Shown here in pieces: positions 5,743 to 12,626 of a stretch of 12,627 nucleotides of DNA (the first letter of the stretch is position 1; the number at the start of each line of letters is the position of its first letter). The position numbers and the translations under genes were made by a program. Below the pieces are notes generated by a model. It saw only the letters and a list, made by a program, of their open reading frames with translations. It was not told where the DNA came from and made no database searches. This DNA is from Clostridia bacterium (GTDB lineage: Bacteria; Bacillota; Clostridia; Christensenellales; CAG-314): assembly GCA_028710055.1 (NCBI GenBank), contig JAQUSX010000007.1, positions 1 to 12,627 on the forward strand. Direction: 5' to 3'.

Positions 5743-6654
5743 ATGGATTTAAAAAAAGTACGAAACAGTTCTATACTTTTATTGGCAGCTCTTATTTGGG
5801 GCGTGGCTTTCGTTGCCCAAAGCGCGGGTATGGCGTACGTCGAACCGCTGACTTTTAATACCGCCAGATATATCGTAGCGATTGCCGTACTAATACCGAC
5901 TGTTATTATAATGGACAAATCCGCGGGGAAAAAAGTATCTATATGGGGTACGGAAGATAAGCAGTCAAAAAAAGCTATGATAATCGGCGGCGTGATTTGC
6001 GGCGTAATATTGGCTGTGGCATCAACTTTGCAGCAGTATGGAATACTATATACCACAGTCGGCAAAGCAGGGTTTATCACGGCTTTGTATATTGTTATTG
6101 TTCCGCTTTTGGGAATATTTTTTAAAAAGAAATTAAGACTAACGCTTATTATCAGCGTTACGATAGCAACTGTCGGATTGTATTTTTTATGTATGAAACA
6201 AAATGAATTTTCGCTGGCATTGGGTGATTTACTCGTTTTGTTGTGCGCTATCGTGTATTCTTTTCATATAATAACCATAGATCATTTCGCAGCAAAAGTC
6301 GACGCCGTCAGGTTTTCGCTTATTCAGCTAATAACGGCGGCTTTGTTGAGTTTTGTTCCGATGCTAATTTTGGAAAAACCCGTAATGGGAGATATTTTAG
6401 ACGCATGGCTGCCTATATTATACGCAGGCGCGTTATCTAGCGGCGTAGCCTACACCTTGCAGATAATAGGTCAACGGGGTCTTAATCCTACCGTCGCCTC
6501 GCTTTTAATGAGCTTTGAAGCGGTTTTCGCTGCGATTGCGGGAAGTTTGATTTTGAAAGAAACGATGACCGTCCGCGAAATCGTCGGATGCGCGCTAATG
6601 TTCTTTGCGATAATACTTTCGCAGCTGCCGCAAAAAAAAGCAAAAATTGATTAA
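5743..6654 (+). CDS. EamA/DMT-superfamily membrane transporter
   Basis: A 303-residue integral membrane protein made of two EamA repeats, about ten hydrophobic helices in all (first about 9-28, last about 279-294). The first repeat holds LLLAALIWGVAFVAQSAGM (12-30) and LTFNTARYIVA (36-46); ASTLQQYGILYTTVGKAGFITALY (93-116) marks the end of that repeat. The second repeat starts at LGDLLVLLCAIVYSFHIITID and has the typical NPTVASLLMSFEAVFAAIAG (248-267). The family exports or exchanges small metabolites (amino acids, nucleosides, others); the substrate is unknown. The frame is open upstream to a TTG at 5692, but the ATG at 5743 matches family N-termini, and the upstream stretch overlaps the promoter. 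No clear terminator follows; 6655-6896 holds AT-rich sequence and no supported gene. Confidence 0.9.
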   Translation: MDLKKVRNSSILLLAALIWGVAFVAQSAGMAYVEPLTFNTARYIVAIAVLIPTVIIMDKSAGKKVSIWGTEDKQSKKAMIIGGVICGVILAVASTLQQYGILYTTVGKAGFITALYIVIVPLLGIFFKKKLRLTLIISVTIATVGLYFLCMKQNEFSLALGDLLVLLCAIVYSFHIITIDHFAAKVDAVRFSLIQLITAALLSFVPMLILEKPVMGDILDAWLPILYAGALSSGVAYTLQIIGQRGLNPTVASLLMSFEAVFAAIAGSLILKETMTVREIVGCALMFFAIILSQLPQKKAKID

Positions 6655-6850
6655 AATTTCAATCCGCTATATTTGAGTAGTTAAAAGGAAGAAATAATTT
6701 TTTAAATGCTTAAACATCAGAACTAAAACGTCAATCAAAATAAAAAAGCGATAAAATCTAAAATATTTTTACTTGTTTTAACCATAGATTAAGCTTGAAA
6801 AAAAATAATTAGGCAAATTTTTTCGGCATATCGGGAGTTAAAAATTTATA

Positions 6851-6863
6851 CGATAATTTATCG
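6851..6863. repeat. 13-bp palindrome upstream of the TVP38-family gene
   Basis: CGATAA, one central T, then TTATCG. It lies 36 bases before the ATG at 6900 and could be an operator. No convincing -35/-10 pair was seen around it. Confidence 0.4.
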
Positions 6864-6899
6864 GTAAATTTATTTGAAAACTATAACTGGGGATTTTTG

Positions 6900-7622
6900 A
6901 TGAACCAAAAAATAAAAAGATTGATTATCGCAATCGTGGTGACGGCTGTCGTGCTTATTTCGGCGTATTTTATTTTGAAACGCACGGGCGCGCTTGACGC
7001 TTTTGATTCCGCTGAAGATATAAAAAACTTTATTTTAAAAGGCGGCGTGTATAGTTATTTGATTTTTTTCTTTATTCAATTCGCTCAAGTAACTATCGTG
7101 CCAATCCCGGCTTTTTTAACGACAGTAGCTGGCACGCTTGTTTTTGGACCGTGGCAAACCACTCTTATTAGCATAGTCGCGCAAATGTTGGGCGCTGTTG
7201 TGGCTTTCTATATCGGACGAAAATTGGGACGAAAAATCGTGTCTTGGATTATCGGCGAAGAACAAACGTTAAAATGGCAGACGCAACTCGGCAAAGGCAA
7301 ATACGTTTTCTTTTTGATGATGCTTTTTCCTTTTTTTCCCGACGACGTTTTATGTATGGTGGCGGGTCTGACCGATATGTCTTACCGTTTCTTTGTCGTA
7401 ACCAACCTTATAACGCGACCGCTAGCTATAGTATGCACTTGTTATTTCGGCAGCGGCTATCTGATACCGTTTTCGGGATATTGGTTGATTTTGTGGGCGT
7501 TTATAGTAGCCGCCGTTATCACAGCGTTGATATTGAGCTTTGTTTATCAGGAAAAAATAGAAAATTTTATCGCTAAATTGGCACAAAGATTTGTTAAAAA
7601 GAAAAAGACAACCAAAGAATAA
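6900..7622 (+). CDS. TVP38/TMEM64 family (DedA-like, VTT domain) membrane protein
   Basis: A 240-residue inner-membrane protein. There is an N-terminal helix (about 8-25), then the VTT/SNARE-associated domain: VPIPAFLTTVAGTLVFGPW (67-85), a helix ending in FYIGRKLGRK (103-112), a second re-entrant block beginning FPFFPDD (143-149) and running through AGLTDMSYRFF (155-165), and a final helix at about 194-216 with a basic tail. DedA/VTT proteins include lipid scramblases and flippases such as undecaprenyl phosphate and phosphatidylethanolamine translocases, so a lipid-handling role is plausible but unproven here. The TTG at 6897 is directly before the ATG; GGGGA at 6889-6893, six bases ahead, supports ATG 6900. 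No terminator hairpin follows, so some read-through into the peptidase operon is possible. Confidence 0.88.
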   Translation: MNQKIKRLIIAIVVTAVVLISAYFILKRTGALDAFDSAEDIKNFILKGGVYSYLIFFFIQFAQVTIVPIPAFLTTVAGTLVFGPWQTTLISIVAQMLGAVVAFYIGRKLGRKIVSWIIGEEQTLKWQTQLGKGKYVFFLMMLFPFFPDDVLCMVAGLTDMSYRFFVVTNLITRPLAIVCTCYFGSGYLIPFSGYWLILWAFIVAAVITALILSFVYQEKIENFIAKLAQRFVKKKKTTKE

Positions 7623-7667
7623 GATTTTTTCTATAAGATTCAAGAAAGCAGAAATTTCAATTATATA

Positions 7668-7676
7668 TGCTACAAT
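7668..7676 (+). promoter_or_regulatory. Extended -10 promoter element of the pyroglutamyl peptidase operon
   Basis: TGCTACAAT is a TGn-TACAAT extended -10 box with no good -35 box at the right distance. The predicted start near 7683 gives a leader of about 49 bases ending in the strong site AGGGGAG (7721-7727). Confidence 0.5.
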
Positions 7677-7731
7677 TCAAGCAAAAAATTAAAATAAGAT
7701 AAAAACGCAGTTACGAACAAAGGGGAGAAAA

Positions 7732-8328
7732 ATGAAAAAAGTGCTGGTTACAGGTTTTACGCCGTTTATGGGCGAAAGCGTAAATCCGTCTTATGAAGCC
7801 GTCAATATGCTGCCCGACCGAATGGATGATATAGAAATAATAAAAGCGCAAATAACGACTGAATTTGGAGTAAGCAAAGACGAATTATTGCAGCTATTAG
7901 CTAAACATAAACCCGACGCCGTAATATGTTTTGGACAAGCAGGCGGCAGACCTAATATTACCGTAGAGAAAATAGCCGTTAACTACGCTTTGACCGAAGG
8001 GTATGACAAAAATAACGTAATCGTAAATAATACGATAGATCCATTGGGCAACGCGGCGTATTTCGCCACCATTCCGACTGAAAAAATAGTAGACGCAATT
8101 AACAAAGCGGGCATTCCCTGCACTCTGTCTTTGTCCGCAGGCGCTTTTGTCTGCAATTATTTGATGTACAATTTACTTCAAAAAACTTTCGGCACGTCTT
8201 TATTGGGCGGTTTTATACATATACCGTACTGTACGGAGCAAGCAGTCGGCAAAAAACCCGTTCCGCCTTCGATGGAGCTTTCAGTGGTTTGCTTAGCTAT
8301 GAAAACAGCGATAAAAAATATTTTTTAA
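7732..8328 (+). CDS. pcp: Pyrrolidone-carboxylate peptidase (pyroglutamyl peptidase I, family C15)
   Basis: This cytosolic cysteine peptidase removes N-terminal pyroglutamate from peptides. The 198 residues start with the typical VLVTGFTPFMGESVNPSYEA (4-23). The catalytic triad is visible: Glu79 in NITVEKIAVN, Cys141 in LSAGAFVCNYLMY, and His163 in GFIHIPY. GQAGGR (68-73) is also conserved. It is slightly shorter than the usual 205-215 residues, with a short C-terminus but intact active-site blocks. The stop codon overlaps the ribosome binding site of the next gene (13-base gap), so the two form an operon, although no metabolic link between peptide trimming and acyl-ACP hydrolysis is obvious. 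Confidence 0.95.
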   Translation: MKKVLVTGFTPFMGESVNPSYEAVNMLPDRMDDIEIIKAQITTEFGVSKDELLQLLAKHKPDAVICFGQAGGRPNITVEKIAVNYALTEGYDKNNVIVNNTIDPLGNAAYFATIPTEKIVDAINKAGIPCTLSLSAGAFVCNYLMYNLLQKTFGTSLLGGFIHIPYCTEQAVGKKPVPPSMELSVVCLAMKTAIKNIF

Positions 8329-8341
8329 GGAAAATTAATTT

Positions 8342-9076
8342 ATGAGTTACTCACAGTATTACGAAATTTTGTCGCATGATATAGATAAAAATTTTTGTGT
8401 AAAACCTTCTATTATTATGCGGTATATGCAGGAAACGGCAAACCGCCATATGCACGAAGCAAAACCTAGCTATATTGATTTGTACAATCAAGGCAAAAAC
8501 TTTATTTTGAGCAGAATGAATATAGAAATTTATCGAGAAATTTTTCAGTATGACAAGGTAGAAGTCGTAACTTGGCCGACAAATAAGGGCGTTAGTTTTT
8601 TGCGTTCGTTTCAAATGAAACGCGGGAACGAGTTACTGGCGGAAGGCGGCGCGACCTTTGCCTTAATAGATATAAATACAAAAAAATTTTTGCGCTGCAA
8701 CGGAGAGGATTTTGCTAACTATCACGAAGAGCCTGCATTGGAAAAAATTTTTGACTGCAAGGCGCGCGTGCCCGACGAAATTGAGCTTATTTCACGCGGC
8801 GAGCGGACTGTCAGTTACTTTGATACCGACTTAAACGGTCACATTAATAATACTAATTACCCTGATATCTTGGCTAATTTTATACCCGAAATATCCAACC
8901 TTAGAGTCGTTTCGATGAGTCTTCATTTTGTAGGAGAAGCAAAACTTGGCTCAAAAATGAGTGTGTTTACCAGCGACAAAATAATCGAAAATGAATTAGT
9001 TAAATATTACGTTAAGTCTGAAGTTAACGGAAAGACAAATGTAATAGCGGAAATGAAATTCGTAAAAATAAAATAA
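8342..9076 (+). CDS. Acyl-ACP thioesterase (bacterial FatA/FatB-like family)
   Basis: This enzyme hydrolyses acyl-ACP to free fatty acid and ACP. The 244-residue double-hotdog protein belongs to the acyl-ACP thioesterase family. The first hotdog has MRYMQETANRHMHEA (26-40) and KVEVVTWPT (72-80). The second starts near 155 and carries the active-site DLNGHINNTNYPDIL (163-177), the DxNxH pattern with Asp163, Asn165 and His167. Glu199 in FVGEAKLGS matches the further acidic residue reported in plant FatB. No transit peptide is present, as expected for a bacterium. AAGGA (8327-8331), ten bases before the ATG, serves as ribosome binding site and overlaps the pcp stop. Likely role: adjusting the fatty-acid pool or releasing acids for membrane or other lipid use. 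Chain-length preference cannot be read. Confidence 0.92.
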   Translation: MSYSQYYEILSHDIDKNFCVKPSIIMRYMQETANRHMHEAKPSYIDLYNQGKNFILSRMNIEIYREIFQYDKVEVVTWPTNKGVSFLRSFQMKRGNELLAEGGATFALIDINTKKFLRCNGEDFANYHEEPALEKIFDCKARVPDEIELISRGERTVSYFDTDLNGHINNTNYPDILANFIPEISNLRVVSMSLHFVGEAKLGSKMSVFTSDKIIENELVKYYVKSEVNGKTNVIAEMKFVKIK

Positions 9077-9091
9077 TACCTTGAAAAAAAC

Positions 9092-9125
9092 TGATTTTTA
9101 TAATCGAAAATCAAAAATTTTTTTT
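9092..9125 (+). terminator. Weak terminator candidate after the acyl-ACP thioesterase gene
   Basis: TGATTTT (9092-9098) pairs with AAAATCA (9107-9113) and is followed by a run of eight T. An overlapping fold pairs ATCGAAAA (9103-9110) with TTTTCGAT (9122-9129). Both stems are AT-rich. Confidence 0.4.
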
Positions 9126-9210
9126 CGATAATGATATTTCAATTTTCATTAAAACGTTTTATTTAGTTTGTAAAAATGATACCAAATGTTGCGATAAAAC
9201 TTTCTTTTTT

Positions 9211-9248
9211 TTACTTTAAAATACGCTTAAAGATAAGTAAGATTTTTT
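9211..9248 (+). terminator. Second weak hairpin with T-run downstream of the thioesterase gene
   Basis: TTACTT (9211-9216) pairs with AAGTAA (9235-9240), with a smaller TAA/TTA inner pairing, then GATTTTTTT. It may be a back-up terminator. Its half-sites also resemble those of the TetR-gene palindrome, but with wider spacing. Confidence 0.3.
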
Positions 9249-9423
9249 TGACTAATTACGCGGCTAACAGAGCGGAGATTTTTGATAAATAATAGATATT
9301 TATTAAATTTAGATATTTAAATTTTTTCTCACCTAGTCGTTAGCTTGTCTTTTTTTCGATTTTTTGCGTGAGCAAGAATATTTTATTTCAACTCTTTTTT
9401 TATAGACGGCGACCAATAAATTA

Positions 9424-9439
9424 TGATACAATATATAAT
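9424..9439 (+). promoter_or_regulatory. Orphan promoter-like boxes inside the long spacer
   Basis: The extended -10 TGATACAAT (9424-9432) overlaps a perfect TATAAT (9434-9439). TAGACG (9403-9408) is a weak -35 candidate, 18 bp before TACAAT. No ORF follows for over 250 bases. Such boxes arise by chance in AT-rich DNA. Confidence 0.25.
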
Positions 9440-9700
9440 AACAGTCACAATAATTTAAAAAACGACAAAAATCGCGTAGCAAATAATATTTATCATAGAT
9501 TGAGCGAATATTTATGCTTTAAAAATAGTTAAAATCGGACAAAATTAAATTAACGGAAGAACAAAAAATACTCACTAACTCTATAATTATCTCGAAAAAA
9601 TTAAATTTTAAATTTTTCAAAATTGTACTGAAATACAAATTTTACGAAAAACGTGATTTATTTTCGAAAAAAAATTGTTGAAAAGGTGCAATTAACAATG

Positions 9701-9735
9701 ATTTACTTGACGAAAGAAGTAAATGGTGTTAAATT
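9701..9735 (+). promoter_or_regulatory. Promoter and probable self-operator of the TetR-family gene
   Basis: TTGACG (9707-9712) and TAAATT (9730-9735) are 17 bp apart, with an extended -10 TG at 9727-9728. A perfect palindrome, ATTTACTT (9701-9708) and AAGTAAAT (9717-9724) with an eight-base spacer, covers the -35 box and part of the spacer. TetR-family repressors usually bind such sites and repress themselves, so this is the best operator candidate in the window. Confidence 0.6.
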
Positions 9736-9794
9736 TTAATGTATTAATACTAGCAAGATATCAATAATTTTTTTAAAATAAAAAGGTGAAGAAT

Positions 9795-10364
9795 ATGGAA
9801 AAATTATCAAAAAAACAAAGAACGTTCAAACTATTGACGCATTCCGCGAGAGTATTGTTTGAACAAAGGGGTATTGAGGGAGTAACGTTTGACGATATCG
9901 CTGAACACGCTAACGTTTGTCGTACAACAGTATTCAACCACTTCCCGAGCGGCAATGATTTACTTATAGCTCTATGCTCGACAGAAATAAACAATCTTAT
10001 TAACCATTGCGCAAACTGCAATTTACAAGGCTTGGCTTTGATAAAAAGCGTATTCGGTAAACTTATCGACGACACTTGCTCATATCCGGTAGTTATGTCA
10101 AAACTTACCACGAGTTATGTTACACAACGCGGCGCAGTAGAAGGCGGAGCCGTCTTGGAAAAAACTATCGCTGAAAACCTCACAATAGAAAACAAAAACA
10201 GACCTTTGTCGGTTTTGCAAAAAATAAGCGCAAACGAAGCGATGGTTATGATTTTTGGTTTTTATTACGGTATGGTCAACGATTATCACATTACGGACAA
10301 GCATTTTGAAGCGGCAAAAATGAAAGAGTGGTTAAACTCTATGATTGACAAATTCATTTGCTAA
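9795..10364 (+). CDS. TetR/AcrR-family transcriptional regulator
   Basis: A 189-residue all-helical repressor. The N-terminal DNA-binding domain occupies about 8-55: helix 1 (QRTFKLLTHSARVLFEQRG), GVTFDDIAEHANVCRTTVFN (29-48) as the helix-turn-helix, and HFPSGNDLL (49-57) as the conserved helix-4 block. The C-terminal ligand/dimer domain (60-189) is not recognisable to a subfamily. It has six cysteines, including Cys42 in the helix-turn-helix and a CANC pair (72-75), which could hint at metal or redox sensing but proves nothing. A GTG at 9786 lies inside the ribosome binding site AAGGTG (9783-9788), so ATG 9795 (six-base spacing) is the likely start. The gene is flanked by a long spacer and a strong terminator, so no co-transcribed target is visible. 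Autoregulation is likely from the palindrome in its promoter. Confidence 0.9.
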   Translation: MEKLSKKQRTFKLLTHSARVLFEQRGIEGVTFDDIAEHANVCRTTVFNHFPSGNDLLIALCSTEINNLINHCANCNLQGLALIKSVFGKLIDDTCSYPVVMSKLTTSYVTQRGAVEGGAVLEKTIAENLTIENKNRPLSVLQKISANEAMVMIFGFYYGMVNDYHITDKHFEAAKMKEWLNSMIDKFIC

Positions 10365-10414
10365 ACTTTCGTTACCGTTAATCAAGCCTAACTTAATTTT
10401 GAGACAAAAATAAA

Positions 10415-10450
10415 AAAAATCCCCGAAACTATTGTTACGGGGATTTTTAT
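10415..10450 (+). terminator. Strong intrinsic terminator after the TetR-family gene
   Basis: AAAAATCCCCG (10415-10425) pairs with CGGGGATTTTT (10438-10448). After one A-A mismatch the stem continues as AAC/GTT, closing on a TATT loop. The flanking A- and T-runs make it possibly bidirectional. Confidence 0.93.
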
Positions 10451-10504
10451 TTTACAATTCGATAAAATAAGTAAAACGTTTGCTTTTCTTTTTTGTCAAA
10501 TCTG

Positions 10505-10513
10505 TGATACAAT
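10505..10513 (+). promoter_or_regulatory. Extended -10 promoter of the RNA methyltransferase gene, placed for a leaderless transcript
   Basis: TGATACAAT is an extended -10 box (TGn-TACAAT). Six T separate it from the ATG at 10520, so transcription should start at or beside the start codon. No ribosome binding site is present and the -35 region (TTTTCT at 10484-10489) is weak. Confidence 0.65.
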
Positions 10514-10519
10514 TTTTTT

Positions 10520-11671
10520 ATGGAATTATTAATACCCGCGGCGTTCGGGGTGGAGGCGGTCGTTAAGCGCGAGCTTAGCCGTCTGGGCTATCCCGAAACG
10601 AAAGCGATAAACGGGCGTATCGGCGTAAGCGGAGAGTTGAGCGATATAGCCAAACTTAATATAAATCTTTCTTGCGGCGAAAGAGTGCTTATTTTGCTTG
10701 CGGAGTTTGACGCGGTTACTTTTGACCAGGTTTATGAAAACGCGTACGCGTATGACTGGCAAAATTTTCTGCCTTGTAACGCAAGAATATTAACTTACGC
10801 GAAAAGCGTTGACAGCGCGCTATTCGCTCAAAAATCATTGTGCAGCGTACTAAAAAAAGCTATCGTTGACAAGCTTACAAACGTCTACCGCCGTAGTCTT
10901 GACGAAAGCGGCGCAAGATATATGATAGAGATTTCTATATATAAAAACAAGGCGACATTAACGCTAGATACCACGGGAGACGGACTTCATAAAAGGGGTT
11001 ACAGAAAACTCGCTTACACCGCTCCGCTAAAAGAAACTACGGCGGCGGCTTTGATAGATTTGTCGGTATATAATCCCGATAAATATTTAGCGGATTTATT
11101 TTGCGGCAGCGGCACGATACCTATCGAAGCGTGTCTACGTGCTATCAATAAACCTGTCGGCATCGACCGCCAATTCGATTACAATTTCTGGAATATAGAT
11201 CAAAGCGGTGACAAACTTGCCCGCGAAGAAGGTTACGATAACATTAAACGCGACAAAAAGGTATTTATTAGCGGTTTTGATATAGATAAAAACGCCGTTT
11301 CGATAGCCCGTTATCACGCGAAACTTGCGGGTGTAGAAGAAAAAATCCATTTTCAAATCGCCGATATGCGGCAGTTCAGCTCTAAACAGCGGTACGGAAT
11401 AGTGATATCTAATCCCCCGTACGGTGAAAGGCTAAATACCCGCAAAGAGGTAGAAATTTTATACAAAGATTTGGGCAGTCTTTACAAAAAATTGCCCGAT
11501 TGGAGTTTTTATATACTGACGTCTTATCCGAACTTTGAACGAGTTTTTGGTAAACGTGCTGACAAAAACCGCAAAATTTACAACGCAAATATTGAATGCC
11601 GTTATTATTCCATACTTGGGGCAAAGCCGCCAAAAAATCAGGAAAAGCGATTTGTAGAAACGGATGAATAA
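10520..11671 (+). CDS. THUMP-domain class I SAM-dependent RNA methyltransferase (YpsC/RlmL-N-like)
   Basis: A predicted rRNA guanine-N2 methyltransferase of the YpsC group, related to the N-terminal half of E. coli RlmL, which makes m2G2445 in 23S rRNA. Its 383 residues match YpsC-type proteins. Order: an N-terminal ferredoxin-like part (1-50), a THUMP domain for RNA binding (about 50-155), the linker LDTTGDGLHKRGYRKL (149-164), then the catalytic Rossmann fold with motif I ADLFCGSGTIPIEA (191-204), the acidic motif SGFDIDKNAV (251-260) and the catalytic SNPPYGERL (297-305). The NPPY tetrad marks N-methylation of a base amino group. The gene stands between a strong terminator and the promoter of the next gene. 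The ATG begins directly after a -10 box without a ribosome binding site. MELLIPAAFGVEAVVKREL is a normal family N-terminus, so this start is credible. Confidence 0.92.
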   Translation: MELLIPAAFGVEAVVKRELSRLGYPETKAINGRIGVSGELSDIAKLNINLSCGERVLILLAEFDAVTFDQVYENAYAYDWQNFLPCNARILTYAKSVDSALFAQKSLCSVLKKAIVDKLTNVYRRSLDESGARYMIEISIYKNKATLTLDTTGDGLHKRGYRKLAYTAPLKETTAAALIDLSVYNPDKYLADLFCGSGTIPIEACLRAINKPVGIDRQFDYNFWNIDQSGDKLAREEGYDNIKRDKKVFISGFDIDKNAVSIARYHAKLAGVEEKIHFQIADMRQFSSKQRYGIVISNPPYGERLNTRKEVEILYKDLGSLYKKLPDWSFYILTSYPNFERVFGKRADKNRKIYNANIECRYYSILGAKPPKNQEKRFVETDE

Positions 11672-11708
11672 AATAATATTTTTTTCAAGTAACGCGTAAA
11701 CCGTTTGC

Positions 11709-11738
11709 TTGACACGGGTTTAGTTTTGCGTTTATACT
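11709..11738 (+). promoter_or_regulatory. Promoter of the pyridoxamine kinase gene
   Basis: A perfect TTGACA (11709-11714) and TATACT (11733-11738) with an 18-bp spacer; the leader should be about 36 bases. An imperfect inverted repeat, TAAACCGT (11697-11704) and ACGGGTTTA (11714-11722, one extra G), brackets the -35 box and may be an operator. Confidence 0.7.
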
Positions 11739-11780
11739 TCAAAACGAAAAATACAAAAAATATCGAGGTAATTTTTTAAA

Positions 11781-12626
11781 ATGAAAGAAAAAAGAGTTTT
11801 GACTATTCAAGACGTCTCATGTTTGGGACAATGTTCTTTGACTGTTGCTTTGCCTATTATTTCGGCTATGGGAATAGAAACCTGCATTATTCCTTCGGCT
11901 GTTCTTTCCACGCACACGGGCGGTTTTAGCGGATTTACTTTTAAAGACCTTACCGAAGAAATCCCCGCTATATCGAGCCATTGGCAAAAAGAAAAGGTGG
12001 AGTTCGATGCCATTTATACTGGTTATATTGGAAGCAAAAAACAGCTTGAATACATTACGGATATATTCAGAGTGTTCGGCAAAAACGGCTGTCAAATAAT
12101 TATTGACCCGGTAATGGGCGACAAAGGCAAACTATACACGGGTTTTGACAAAGATTTTGCGAAAGAAATGGCAAAACTCTGCTCTCACGCCGACGTTATT
12201 TTACCAAACTTAACCGAAGCGGCATATTTACTTGACGAGCCTTACGTGGAAAGCGGCTACAGCGAAGAATGGCTGCTTGGACTTTTGCGCAGGTTAAGTA
12301 AACTTGGCGCGAAAAAAGTCGTCTTGACTGGCGTAAGTTTCGATCCCAAAAAACTTGGCGTTGCGATTTATGATTCGGCTGCTGACAAGGTTTCATACTA
12401 TTTCCGCGACAAAATCCCCGGAGCTACGCACGGCACGGGCGACGTTTACGCAAGCAGTTTTGTAGGCGCGCTTATGCAAGGCAAGACCATAGAACAAGCG
12501 GCGGCTTTGGCTGCGGATTACGTCGTAAAATGTATTGAAGTTACTTTGCCCGACAAAGAAAATCATTGGTACGGCGTAAAATTTGAAAAATGTATTCCTT
12601 ACTTGATTGAAAGAATGCAAAAATAA
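11781..12626 (+). CDS. Pyridoxamine/pyridoxal kinase (PdxK/PdxY-like, ribokinase superfamily)
   Basis: This enzyme phosphorylates vitamin B6 vitamers with ATP in the salvage route to pyridoxal phosphate. The gene is complete (281 residues, TAA at 12624-12626). Motifs in order: TIQDVSCLGQCSLTVALPII (8-27), THTGGFSGFTF (44-54) at the substrate side, IYTGYIGS (78-85), IIDPVMGDKGKLYTG (107-121), NLTEAAYLL (143-151), and the anion hole with catalytic Asp221 in GATHGTGDVYASSF (214-227). The Cys-containing DVSCLGQCS block and the THGTGD form point to the Firmicutes pyridoxamine kinase group rather than the hydroxymethylpyrimidine kinase ThiD, but HMP kinase activity cannot be excluded. GAGG (11765-11768) is the likely ribosome binding site, about 12 bases from the ATG, a long spacing. 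Confidence 0.92.
   Translation: MKEKRVLTIQDVSCLGQCSLTVALPIISAMGIETCIIPSAVLSTHTGGFSGFTFKDLTEEIPAISSHWQKEKVEFDAIYTGYIGSKKQLEYITDIFRVFGKNGCQIIIDPVMGDKGKLYTGFDKDFAKEMAKLCSHADVILPNLTEAAYLLDEPYVESGYSEEWLLGLLRRLSKLGAKKVVLTGVSFDPKKLGVAIYDSAADKVSYYFRDKIPGATHGTGDVYASSFVGALMQGKTIEQAAALAADYVVKCIEVTLPDKENHWYGVKFEKCIPYLIERMQK

Larger units (their letters stand above)
9077..9785. other. About 700 bases of very AT-rich sequence without a supported gene
   Basis: No ORF with a ribosome binding site longer than a few codons was found on either strand, and the base composition is more AT-rich than the genes. Visible elements: a weak hairpin with T-run after the thioesterase gene (9092-9125), a second one at 9211-9248, a GNRA-type mini-hairpin TTGC-GTGA-GCAA near 9364, clustered -10-like boxes (9424-9439), a near-palindrome at 9619-9643 and the TetR promoter/operator at its right end. 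No known riboswitch, SRP RNA, tmRNA or tRNA pattern was recognised. Confidence 0.6.

Noticed and set aside
5673..6080. 135-codon minus-strand ORF opposite the EamA transporter
   Set aside because: Antisense to a well-supported gene, low-complexity hydrophobic translation, no family match and no start signals.
7732..9076. pcp plus acyl-ACP thioesterase as a new two-gene functional system
   Set aside because: Both are intact, well-known enzyme families, and close spacing alone does not show a joint function. Conservation of the pair across genomes would be needed.
9077..9785. CRISPR array, insertion-sequence remnant or attachment site in the long spacer
   Set aside because: No regularly spaced repeats, no paired terminal inverted repeats with target duplication and no transposase fragment could be seen.
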